Source of the DNA: JAGNNV01 sp031392925
GTDB taxonomy: Bacteria > Acidobacteriota > Vicinamibacteria > Fen-336 > JAGNNV01
DNA length: 64,000 nt
Assembly: GCA_031392925.1 (NCBI GenBank)
Contig: JANMVV010000378.1
Span: 1-64,000 of the forward strand
Direction: 5' to 3'
The notes beneath the pieces were generated by a model, which saw nothing but the letters and a program-made list of their open reading frames with translations, ran no database searches and was not told the origin of the DNA. Position numbers and translations under genes: made by a program. Shown one piece after another: positions 35,032 to 43,231 of this stretch; positions within the stretch are counted from its first letter, which is position 1; the number at the start of each line of letters is the position of its first letter.

Positions 35032-36171
35032 TTAAGCGAGAAGGGATCGCGCGATCACGAGTTTCTGGATTTCGCTCGTGCCTTCGCCGATGGTGCCGAG
35101 CTTGGAATCGCGCAGGGCGCGTTCCACCGGATAGTCCTTCACGAAGCCGTAGCCGCCGTGAATCTGGATCGCCTCCAGAGCCACTTCCACCGCCATCTCG
35201 CTGGCAAAGAGTTTCGCCATGGCCGACTCGGTCTTGTGTTCGCGACCGGCGTCGCGCAGCGCGGCCGCCCGCAGCATGAGGAGCCGGGCCGCGTCGATCT
35301 TCATGGCCATCTCGGAGAGCTTGAACTGAACGCCCTGGAATTCCGCGATGGCCTGATTGAATTGCTTGCGTCCTTTCGCGTAGGAAAGCGCCGCTTCGAA
35401 GGCACCCTGTGCAATGCCGATCGAGAACGCCGCGATGCCGATGCGCCCGCGATCGAGAATTTTCAGGGTATCGATGAAGCCCTGGCCGAGCTCACCGAGC
35501 AGGTTGTCCTTCGGGATGCGGCAGTCCTCGAGGATCAGTTCGGAAGTGTCGGACGAGCGGACGCCCAGCTTGTCTTCCTTCTTGCCCGGCCGAAAGCCCT
35601 TGGTTCCGCGATCCACCAGGAACGCGGAGATGCCCTTGTTGCCTTTCGTCTTGTCGGTCACGGCCATGATGACCGCCACCTCGGCGAAGCTCCCGTTGGT
35701 GATGAACGTCTTGGAGCCATTCAGGACCCACGAGTCTCCGTCCTTGACCGCGACCGTCTTGGTTCCGCCCGCGTCCGAGCCGGCGCTGTTCTCGGTCAGG
35801 CCCCAGGCCCCCACGAACTCGCCGGTGGCGAGTTTCGGCAGGTACTTCTTCTTCTGTTCCTCGCTGCCGGCCAGGAAGATGTGGCCGGAGGAGAGAGAGT
35901 TGTGAGCCGCGGTCGAGAGAGCCACGCCCGCGTCGACGCGTGCGAGTTCCTCGATGACGATGGTGTAGTCCACCGTCGACATGCCCGAGCCGCCGTATTC
36001 CTCGGGAAAGACCACGGCAAGGAGCCCCAAATCGCCGAGCTTGATGAAGATGTCGCGAGGGAACTGCTGGGCCTCGTCCCAGGCCCGGGAATTCGGCTTC
36101 AACTCGCGTTCGGCGAAATCGCGGACGGTTTTCTTGAGGAGCCGCTGATCCGCGCTCAGTTCGAAGTCCAT
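35032..36171 (-). CDS. Acyl-CoA dehydrogenase
   Basis: A 379-residue flavoenzyme. It has GLTENSAGSDAGGTKTVA (FAD/substrate loop), the helix QLGIAAFSIGIAQG-like segment, and the C-terminal signature RDSKLGTIGEGTSEIQK with the catalytic Glu363. Glutamate at this place is typical of short- and medium-chain and branched enzymes. With the epimerase and MeaB downstream in one run, a role in branched-chain or fatty acid breakdown to propionyl-CoA is likely. The chain length cannot be told by eye. Confidence 0.93.
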   Translation of the reverse strand: MDFELSADQRLLKKTVRDFAERELKPNSRAWDEAQQFPRDIFIKLGDLGLLAVVFPEEYGGSGMSTVDYTIVIEELARVDAGVALSTAAHNSLSSGHIFLAGSEEQKKKYLPKLATGEFVGAWGLTENSAGSDAGGTKTVAVKDGDSWVLNGSKTFITNGSFAEVAVIMAVTDKTKGNKGISAFLVDRGTKGFRPGKKEDKLGVRSSDTSELILEDCRIPKDNLLGELGQGFIDTLKILDRGRIGIAAFSIGIAQGAFEAALSYAKGRKQFNQAIAEFQGVQFKLSEMAMKIDAARLLMLRAAALRDAGREHKTESAMAKLFASEMAVEVALEAIQIHGGYGFVKDYPVERALRDSKLGTIGEGTSEIQKLVIARSLLA

Positions 36172-36244
36172 TCCATACCTCTAAGGAACTCCCTCAGAAA
36201 CGAGGGGCTCTCGATCTTACGCGTTCGCTCCCGTTTGGAACGGC

Positions 36245-37081
36245 TCAGGAAACCGTCTTGAAGAACGCATAGAGGAGAGGGGCGGCGAGGATGAAAGCGT
36301 CCATCCGGTCGAGAGCCCCGCCGTGACCGGGGAAGAGGGTTCCCGAGTCCTTCGCTCCGACGTAGCGCTTGAACAAACTCTCCAGCAGGTCGCCGGCGAT
36401 GCCCGCGGTCGCCACCAGCACGCCGATCACGATCACGAGGCCGAGCGACTGGTCCTTGAACAGATAGGTCGCGACCACCGCACTCGCGAGAGCGGCGCCG
36501 ACAAGTCCGCCGATCGCCCCTTCGACGGTCTTGCCCGGCGAGACCTGGGGCGCGAGCTTGTGGCGGCCGATCGCGTGACCGGTGAAATACGCGAACACAT
36601 CGGATGAAATGACGACCGCGAGCAGCAGGGCGATCCGCGACGTGCCTTCCTCCATCGGGGGGAGGCTCGAAAGAGCGGCGAAGGACCCCGCGCCAAGTCC
36701 GATCAGGAGTCCGGCCAGCGCCCCCGCGCCTTCGGCGGCGAGAACGGGAATTCCGAATCGATCCGCGCGCGACACCGCGACGAACGCGGCGGCCACCGCG
36801 GCCACAATGGGGAGTCCGGAGATGGGAAACGCGTGCGTCGCGTCGGGTGTGCCCGCCATTTCAAAGAAAAGGGCGATGCCGGGAAGAAAGGAAATGTGGG
36901 AGGCGTGGAGCGAGGCGCGGGCGAGCAGGGTGTGGGCTTCACTCACCCCGAGGACGCAGAGGATCGCGGCGAGGATCCAGGGGCCGCGCTGCGGAAAAAG
37001 GGCGATGGCCGAGACCACGACGGGAAGGACCACCACCGCGGTCGCGACCCGCCGGAAGAGATTCGAGGAGAAAAGGCTCAT
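36245..37081 (-). CDS. cdsA: Phosphatidate cytidylyltransferase
   Basis: A 278-residue membrane enzyme with about eight helices that makes CDP-diacylglycerol for phospholipids. The C-terminal signature is complete: RYVGAKDSGTLFPGHGGALD followed by RMDAF. The motif SPGKTVEGAIGGLVGA is also typical. ATG 37081 is chosen because it overlaps the uppS stop by 4 bases and opens the first helix; a further 33 codons upstream only mirror uppS. Confidence 0.95.
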   Translation of the reverse strand: MSLFSSNLFRRVATAVVVLPVVVSAIALFPQRGPWILAAILCVLGVSEAHTLLARASLHASHISFLPGIALFFEMAGTPDATHAFPISGLPIVAAVAAAFVAVSRADRFGIPVLAAEGAGALAGLLIGLGAGSFAALSSLPPMEEGTSRIALLLAVVISSDVFAYFTGHAIGRHKLAPQVSPGKTVEGAIGGLVGAALASAVVATYLFKDQSLGLVIVIGVLVATAGIAGDLLESLFKRYVGAKDSGTLFPGHGGALDRMDAFILAAPLLYAFFKTVS

Positions 37082-37872
37082 GCCCGCGATGTGGCCGCGG
37101 TGATGCCGCCGTAGCGACGTTCCCTTTTCTGGAAATCGGCGATCGCCTGCAGCAGGTGCCGGCGGCGGAAGTCGGGCCACAAGACGTCGGTTACCCAGAT
37201 CTCCGCGTACGCGATCTGCCAGAGGAGAAAATTGGATACGCGCAGCTCGCCGCTCGTGCGGATCAGGAGATCCGGCTCGGGGAGATGGGCGGTGAAGAGA
37301 TACTTTTCGATCGTGGCCTCGTCGATCGTTGACGGATCGAGGGCGCCAGCCTTCGCCTCGTGGGCGATGCGGCGCACCACGTCGGTGAGCTCGGAGCGAC
37401 CCGAATAGTTGAGGGCCAGCGAGAATTGAAGGCCGGTGAGGTGCGCGGTCTCCCGGATGCCACGGCGCAGTTCGTCCTGCACGTCCTTCGGAAGGCCATC
37501 GAGCCCACCCACCACTCCGAACTTGATGTTGTTCTCCTGGAGCGTTCTCAGCTCCCGACGGATGTAGAGCTTCAGCAGACCCATAAGACCCGACACCTCG
37601 TCGGTGGGCCGCTTCCAGTTCTCGGTCGAGAAAGCGTAGACGGTGAGGGCCTCGAGCCCGAGGCGCGCCGCGGTCTCGACCGTGGAACGTACGGACTCGA
37701 CTCCGGCCCGATGACCTTCGAGGCGCGGGAGAAAACGGCTCTTCGCCCAGCGTCCGTTGCCGTCCATGATGATGGCCACGTGGCGCGGAAGGCGGTCGAA
37801 GTCGATGGCGTCGACGAGTGCTCTCTCGTCGCGGTCGCTTCCAATCACCTCGAGAACCTGGGTGCGCGTCAT
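37078..37872 (-). CDS. uppS: Undecaprenyl diphosphate synthase
   Basis: A 264-residue cis-prenyltransferase that builds the lipid carrier for cell-wall and surface glycans. Motifs HVAIIMDGNGRWAKSRF with catalytic Asp, RAGVESVRSTVE, AFSTENWKRP, LNYSGRSELTD, LIRTSGELRVSNFLLWQ and the FQKRERRYGG end. Complete and usual length. An in-frame ATG ten codons upstream is possible. The uppS-cdsA pair is a widely conserved envelope order; dxr and rseP do not follow here. Confidence 0.96.
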   Translation of the reverse strand: MTRTQVLEVIGSDRDERALVDAIDFDRLPRHVAIIMDGNGRWAKSRFLPRLEGHRAGVESVRSTVETAARLGLEALTVYAFSTENWKRPTDEVSGLMGLLKLYIRRELRTLQENNIKFGVVGGLDGLPKDVQDELRRGIRETAHLTGLQFSLALNYSGRSELTDVVRRIAHEAKAGALDPSTIDEATIEKYLFTAHLPEPDLLIRTSGELRVSNFLLWQIAYAEIWVTDVLWPDFRRRHLLQAIADFQKRERRYGGITAATSRA

Positions 37873-37938
37873 GCTGAGGGATTGTAAGCGGTCAGGCGAC
37901 AAGGCTCAGCCGCGGGTCGAGAGCGCCTCGTCCAATCC

Positions 37939-38367
37939 TCAGGAAAAGCGCTCCACGACCAGGGTCAGCCCGTCACGCGCCACCACCCGCACCCGGTCGC
38001 CTCGCCGGAATTCAACCCTCGGCGCGCACCGGGCGTGCCAGAAGGACCCAAACACCTCCACCTCCAGCGGCGAAGCCTGCACCACGATGCCCTCTTTGCC
38101 CACCGGGGACGCGTCCGTCGAGGGCGGCTCACGATGCCGATACAGGAAAACGTACATGGCGAGGGGCGTGAAGATCCACAGGAGCAGGCGCGGCCAGGAA
38201 AGGCCCTCGGGCCGAAGAGGCGGATCCAGCAGGTACCACAGAGCCCAGAAGGCGAGAACGATGAGGATTCCCGTGCTCGCGTGCAGCGCAGTCACGCTAT
38301 TGGCGCTGCCGTACCACGCAACGGTCATGAAGACGTTCGAGACGTCCGGGTTCGGTTCAATCGCCAT
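37939..38367 (-). CDS. NfeD-like small membrane protein
   Basis: A 142-residue protein with two or three N-terminal helices (VTALHASTGILIVLAFWALW, LLLWIFTPLAMYVFLY) and a C-terminal OB-fold of the NfeD type: VGKEGIVVQASPLEVEV, FGSFWHARC and FRRGDRVRVVARDGLTLVVE. NfeD proteins accompany stomatin-like proteins or rhomboid-type proteases and shape membrane microdomains; no stomatin gene is seen here. It lies 7 bases behind a secreted-protein gene. Confidence 0.7.
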   Translation of the reverse strand: MAIEPNPDVSNVFMTVAWYGSANSVTALHASTGILIVLAFWALWYLLDPPLRPEGLSWPRLLLWIFTPLAMYVFLYRHREPPSTDASPVGKEGIVVQASPLEVEVFGSFWHARCAPRVEFRRGDRVRVVARDGLTLVVERFS

Positions 38368-38374
38368 GAGCGGT

Positions 38375-39088
38375 CTAGCGGCCGCCGGGGATGAGGGGCC
38401 GGAACACCACCGTGTATCGCTTCGGACCTTCGCACACCTGAGCCATGTCGGGGCCGGTGGGAAAGCTCCGGGTCAGTGTCTCGGGCACCGTGGTTTCACC
38501 GCTCACCGCCTGAGCGAGCGGGGGCAACCCCTTCGCGGTGCGGCATCCTCCGGGGAGGGTTGCCTCCCGAACCGTCATGGTGAACTCGGAGGGGTCCCAG
38601 GGCTTGAGGGAAGGATGGCGAAAGCCCGCGAGACGGCGGATGAAATCGGGCAGGGGCGAAAGAGCGAGGCCGCCCGCGGGAGGGAGCTTGCCCATGACCA
38701 CGATCTGCAGCGGCGCGCCCAGGAGCACCGAGAACCTGAAGATAGCCGGACCGGCGCCCTCACCCGGCTCCTGGCCCAGGACGAGCGTCTTCGGCGGACC
38801 GGCCTTGCCAACGGATTTCATCGCCGCGTCGAGCTGCGTTGAAATCGCCTGCATCTCCGTCTTGTCGAGAAAACCGCGCAGCACTTCGCGCCGTCCCGCC
38901 ACGAAGACCGAACCGTCGGTGAGCAGGGCGAAGCGCGGCGGGACGCCGTCGAAACTCTCGCGAGCGGTGAGCTTCACCTCCGCGGGCAGGGGATCGAGCC
39001 GGAGCCACTGAGCGGGAGGAGCCGCCTGCGCCACGGCGTTTTGGGCTCCGCCGAGCAGGGCGCCCACGATGAGGACCAGGCGGATCAT
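38375..39088 (-). CDS. Secreted protein of unknown function
   Basis: A 237-residue protein with a signal peptide (MIRLVLIVGALLGGAQNAVA, cleaved near AQA). The mature part is soluble, with a pattern of alternating strands and two cysteines (GGCRTAKG and AQVCEG) that could join in the periplasm. No domain was recognised. It is the first gene of the minus-strand envelope run, 87 bases from the divergent gamma-glutamyltransferase gene. Confidence 0.7.
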   Translation of the reverse strand: MIRLVLIVGALLGGAQNAVAQAAPPAQWLRLDPLPAEVKLTARESFDGVPPRFALLTDGSVFVAGRREVLRGFLDKTEMQAISTQLDAAMKSVGKAGPPKTLVLGQEPGEGAGPAIFRFSVLLGAPLQIVVMGKLPPAGGLALSPLPDFIRRLAGFRHPSLKPWDPSEFTMTVREATLPGGCRTAKGLPPLAQAVSGETTVPETLTRSFPTGPDMAQVCEGPKRYTVVFRPLIPGGR

Positions 39089-39175
39089 TGGCTGAGGATA
39101 ATTCGCCGGGGCGTGCGCGCGACTGAGCGAAGGGTCCTCGTTAAGATGGAGCGTCCCCTCAGGAGGAAAAGAATC

Positions 39176-40882
39176 ATGCGCGTTGCCCGCCTAAAGCCGC
39201 TCCTTGTCGTCCTCGCCCTGGGAGTTTCATCCCTGCCACCGACGACGCAGGCCGCCCAGCCGGTTCGAGCCAGGAGCGGGATGGTGGCATCGCAGGCGTT
39301 CATCGCCTCGCAGGTGGGGACGGACGTTCTCAAGGACGGGGGCAACGCGGTCGACGCGGCCGTCGCCGCCGCGTTCGCTCTCGCCGTCGTCCATCCCACG
39401 GCGGGGAATATCGGGGGCGGGGGCTTCCTGGTGAACCGGCTCGCCAACGGAAACACGAGCACCTACGATTTCCGCGAAATCGCGCCGGCGCTGGCCCACC
39501 CCGGCATGTTTCTCAAGGACGGCAAGTACGACGCGGAGCTTCATCACAATTCCCACGTCGCGGTGGGCGTGCCCGGAACGGTGGCCGGGCTCTACGCCGC
39601 CTGGGCGGACCTCGGCTCCAAGAGGATGCCGTGGCGGCGCCTGGTGGAGCCCGCGGTCGTCCTCGCCCGCGAGGGCTTCTTCGTGACCGATGGTCTCGCT
39701 CGATCGCTCAGGAGCGTCCTGCCTCACATGCAGAAGTATCCGGCTTCATTAGCGCAGTTCTCGCGGAAGGGCGTGCCCTACGAGATGGGCGACCTCCTCA
39801 AGCAGCCCGATCTCGCGGACACGCTCCAGCGCATCGCCCTTGAAGGACCGCGCGGCTTCTACGAGGGCGAGACCGCCCGTCTCATCGCGAAGGAGATGAA
39901 GGCGAACGGAGGCCTCATCACCGAGGCCGACCTGAAGAGCTATGCGCCCAAGAAGCGGCCCGCCACGGTGGGAACGTACCGCGGCTACGAGGTGATCAGC
40001 ATGCCCCCCATCAGTTCGGGGGGGACCGCGCTCATCGAAATGCTGAACGTCCTGGAAGGCTACGACCTCGCCAAGGACGGCCCGCGCTCGGCGGCCACGA
40101 TTCATCGGATCACCGAGGCCATGCGGCGCGCGTTCGCCGATCGGGCCCGGTACATGGGCGACCCCGCGTTCAATCCGAACCTGCCGACCACGCGCCTGAT
40201 CTCCAAGGAATACGCGCTCGAACTTCGCAAGACCATTCGCGAGGACAAGGCCTCGGTGTCGACCCCCGCCACGTTCGAGTGGCCGGCGGAGAGCGACGAG
40301 ACCACGCATCTCTCCGTGGTCGATCAGGACCTGAACGCGGTCTCCATGACCTATACCCTCGAAGCCGGCTACGGCTCGAAGATCGTGGTCCCGGGTGCTG
40401 GGTTCCTGCTCAACAACGAGATGGGCGACTTCAACGCCGGCCCCGGCCTCACCGACGGAAAGGGACTGATCGGTACCGAGCCCAATCTGGCTCAACCCGG
40501 CAAACGGATGCTCTCGTCGATGACGCCCGCCATCCTCGCCAAGGACGGCGACCTGTTCATGGTCATCGGGTCGCCGGGCGGCCGCACCATCATCAACACC
40601 GTCCTGCTCACCATCCTCAACGTCGTCGACTTCGGCATGAATATCCAGGACGCCGTGGACTTCCCGCGGTTCCATCATCAGTGGCTGCCCGACCGGATCG
40701 ACTTCGAGAAGAACGGCATTTCGCCCGACACCCTCGCCATCCTGAAGCAGCGCGGGCACGCATCCGAAGAGAGTCCATACCCTCAGGGCGTCGCTCAGGG
40801 CATCGTGTGGAACAAGCGCGACAAGGTCCTTGAAGGCGCAACGGATCGACGCGTCCTCGACGGGGCTGCGATCGGACACTAG
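39176..40882 (+). CDS. ggt: Gamma-glutamyltransferase
   Basis: A 568-residue Ntn-hydrolase that breaks the gamma-glutamyl bond of glutathione. A signal peptide (about 1-26) targets the periplasm. The proenzyme should cut itself before Thr376 in TTHLSVVDQ to give a large and a small chain, with Thr376 the nucleophile. Substrate-site regions GGNAVDAAVAAAFALAVVHP, NIGGGGFLV and GSPGGRTIINTV are conserved. A textbook AGGAGG ribosome site (39161-39166) fixes the start at 39176, well after a longer open frame. It is followed after 3 bases by the octaheme cytochrome gene. Confidence 0.95.
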   Translation: MRVARLKPLLVVLALGVSSLPPTTQAAQPVRARSGMVASQAFIASQVGTDVLKDGGNAVDAAVAAAFALAVVHPTAGNIGGGGFLVNRLANGNTSTYDFREIAPALAHPGMFLKDGKYDAELHHNSHVAVGVPGTVAGLYAAWADLGSKRMPWRRLVEPAVVLAREGFFVTDGLARSLRSVLPHMQKYPASLAQFSRKGVPYEMGDLLKQPDLADTLQRIALEGPRGFYEGETARLIAKEMKANGGLITEADLKSYAPKKRPATVGTYRGYEVISMPPISSGGTALIEMLNVLEGYDLAKDGPRSAATIHRITEAMRRAFADRARYMGDPAFNPNLPTTRLISKEYALELRKTIREDKASVSTPATFEWPAESDETTHLSVVDQDLNAVSMTYTLEAGYGSKIVVPGAGFLLNNEMGDFNAGPGLTDGKGLIGTEPNLAQPGKRMLSSMTPAILAKDGDLFMVIGSPGGRTIINTVLLTILNVVDFGMNIQDAVDFPRFHHQWLPDRIDFEKNGISPDTLAILKQRGHASEESPYPQGVAQGIVWNKRDKVLEGATDRRVLDGAAIGH

Positions 40883-40885
40883 AGG

Positions 40886-43216
40886 ATGAGCACAGGGGCC
40901 CCCAAGCCACTGGTCCGGAAACTTGCCCTGGGGTTGCTCGGCGCCCTCGGACTCGCGACCGTGCTCGCGGGCACCGGCGTCTGGTGGCTGCAACGAGGTC
41001 GGGGAACCGCGGCATCGCCCGCCCCGTCGCCGAGTCCCGCGAAGTATGCCGAAAACGGAATCTGCCTGGGCTGCCATCAGGAAGAAGCGCAACAGTGGCG
41101 AGACTCTCACCACGCGAAAGCCATGGCCCTGCCCACGGAAGAAACGGTGCGGGGGGATTTTCGGAACACGTCCTTCTTCGACCGGGGCGTGACCGCGCGC
41201 TTCTTCAAGCGCGGCGACAAATTCTTGGTCAACATCGAAGGGGCCGACGGTAAGCCGGCCGATTTCGAGATCAAGTACACCTTCGGCCTCGAGCCCCTGC
41301 AGCAGTACCTGATCGAAATGCCGGGAGGAAGGCTGCAACCCCTCACCATCGCGTGGGACGGCCCGAACCGGAAATGGTTCCATCTCTATCCGAATGAAAA
41401 GGCGCCGCCGGGCGATGTGCTGCACTGGACCGGCCGGTACCAGACCGCGAACACGATGTGCCTCGTCTGTCACACCACCGACTACGAGAAACGTTACGAC
41501 CCGGCCACGGACACGTTCGCGTCGCGATGGGCGGAGTCGAACGTCTCATGCCAGGCGTGCCACGGTCCGGGCGATCGGCACGTCCAATGGGAGACGAGCC
41601 TGCGCGGGGCGGGCAGCAAGCCGGCATCCCCGCCCCGGGAGCCTCACGCCCTGACCGTGGACATCAGGGGCGCCGATGCGCGAAGGAGAACGGAGTTGTG
41701 CGCCCCCTGTCATCTGAGGCGCAGTGAACTCATGCCCAGGTCCGCTCCCGGTCAGCCCGTGCTGGACAACTACCTGCCCGGCCTTCTGGTTGAAAGGCTC
41801 TATTACGCCGACGGCCAGCAACTCGAGGAGGTTTACGAAGACGGCTCGTTCCGCCAGAGCCTCATGTTCCAGCGGGGCGTCACCTGCACGAACTGCCACA
41901 ACGCCCACACCGGCAAACTCAAGCTGCCGGGGAACGGCGTCTGCCTGCAGTGCCACAAGCCCGATCCGAATCCGAGCTTTCCAATGGCGGCCGGGAATTT
42001 CGACTCGCCGAAGCATCACTTCCACAAGGAAGGCTCGAAAGGCGCCCGGTGCGTGGCCTGCCACATGCCGGCCAGGCCCTACATGCGGATTCAGCTCCGC
42101 CCCGACCACAGCATTCGCATTCCGCGTCCCGACCTCTCGGTGAAGCTCGGCGTGCCCGACGCGTGTACAAGCTGCCATATCGGCAAGAAAGCGCAGTGGT
42201 CCTCGGATGCCGTGATCAAGTGGTACGGACCCGTGCGCAAGCAGGGGACGCACTACGGCGAGGCGTTCGCCGCGGCTCGAGCCGGTCAACCCTCTGGAAG
42301 TGCGGCGCTCGCGCAGCTCGTCGCCAACCGGGCGATGCCGGCCATCGTGCGCGCGAGTGCTTTGGAGCAACTAAGCCGCGAGCCCGCTGCGGGAGCCGCC
42401 GAACGGATCCGCGCGGCGCAGGATTCCGATGCCGAGGTGCGCACCGCCGCGGCCAACGGCGTGGAAGGCTTGAGCGTGGCGCAGCGCATCGAGACCCTGA
42501 CCCCGCTGCTCGCGGATCCGGTCCGCTCCGTGCGGACCACCGCGGCCAGGAACCTGTCATTCCTGCCCATCGACCAGTTGGGGGCGACCGCCCGGCCGGC
42601 CTTCCAGGCTGCCCTCCTGGAATACATCGGGACCCAGACCTTCGCGCTGGACATGCCGGGCGCTCACCTCAATCTGGCCGTGGTCTACGAGAACACCGGC
42701 CGGCCCGCGCTCGCGGAGCAGCACTACCTCAAGGCCCTCAAGATCGATCCGGACTTCACACCCGCGCGCGCCAATCTCGCCCGCCTGTACAACGCCAGCT
42801 CACGCAACGCCGACGCAGTGAGCGTGCTGACCGAGGGACTCAAACGCCTGCCCCAAATCGGGGAGCTTCAGTATTCGCTGGGATTGCTGCTCGCCGAGGA
42901 AAAACGAATGAAGGAGGCCACGGAGGCTCTGGCGAAAGCGACGAAACTGCTGCCGAATCGCGCCAGCGTCTACTACAACTATGGCCTCGCGCTGGAGCAA
43001 ATGGGACAGAGCGGGCCGGCCGAAAAAGCCCTCCTCGAGGCCCAGCGCCTTGACCCTGCGGATCCAACCGTGCCCTATGCCCTGGCGGTCTTCTACGCTC
43101 AGAAGGGGCAAAGGGATGAGGCCCTGCGATGGGCGGAGACCCTGCTCTCTCTTCGTCCCGCCGACCCGCAGGTGATCGGTTTCGTGGCCAGCCTCCGCGG
43201 CCGCGGGAGCCCGTAG
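40886..43216 (+). CDS. Octaheme cytochrome c with HEAT-like and TPR repeats
   Basis: A 776-residue exported protein anchored by an N-terminal helix (about 12-35). Eight CXXCH heme sites occur: C60 (CLGCH), C192 (CLVCH), C222 (CQACH), C272 (CAPCH), C334 (CTNCH), C353 (CLQCH), C389 (CVACH) and C427 (CTSCH). The arrangement resembles the cytochrome c554/hydroxylamine-oxidoreductase-like multiheme family. From about 440 to 560 are HEAT-like helices (VRTAAANGVEGLSVA, VRSVRTTAARNLSFLP), then TPRs to the end. The joined repeats should hold a partner protein. It is probably an electron-transfer protein of the periplasm; the electron donor or acceptor is unknown. Confidence 0.93.
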   Translation: MSTGAPKPLVRKLALGLLGALGLATVLAGTGVWWLQRGRGTAASPAPSPSPAKYAENGICLGCHQEEAQQWRDSHHAKAMALPTEETVRGDFRNTSFFDRGVTARFFKRGDKFLVNIEGADGKPADFEIKYTFGLEPLQQYLIEMPGGRLQPLTIAWDGPNRKWFHLYPNEKAPPGDVLHWTGRYQTANTMCLVCHTTDYEKRYDPATDTFASRWAESNVSCQACHGPGDRHVQWETSLRGAGSKPASPPREPHALTVDIRGADARRRTELCAPCHLRRSELMPRSAPGQPVLDNYLPGLLVERLYYADGQQLEEVYEDGSFRQSLMFQRGVTCTNCHNAHTGKLKLPGNGVCLQCHKPDPNPSFPMAAGNFDSPKHHFHKEGSKGARCVACHMPARPYMRIQLRPDHSIRIPRPDLSVKLGVPDACTSCHIGKKAQWSSDAVIKWYGPVRKQGTHYGEAFAAARAGQPSGSAALAQLVANRAMPAIVRASALEQLSREPAAGAAERIRAAQDSDAEVRTAAANGVEGLSVAQRIETLTPLLADPVRSVRTTAARNLSFLPIDQLGATARPAFQAALLEYIGTQTFALDMPGAHLNLAVVYENTGRPALAEQHYLKALKIDPDFTPARANLARLYNASSRNADAVSVLTEGLKRLPQIGELQYSLGLLLAEEKRMKEATEALAKATKLLPNRASVYYNYGLALEQMGQSGPAEKALLEAQRLDPADPTVPYALAVFYAQKGQRDEALRWAETLLSLRPADPQVIGFVASLRGRGSP

Positions 43217-43231
43217 CTCAGGGGCCGAGGC

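Noticed and set aside
34162..36261. A 699-codon plus-strand open frame opposite meaB and the acyl-CoA dehydrogenase
   Set aside because: It is Ser/Arg-rich antisense with no family features; both minus-strand genes have complete catalytic motifs.
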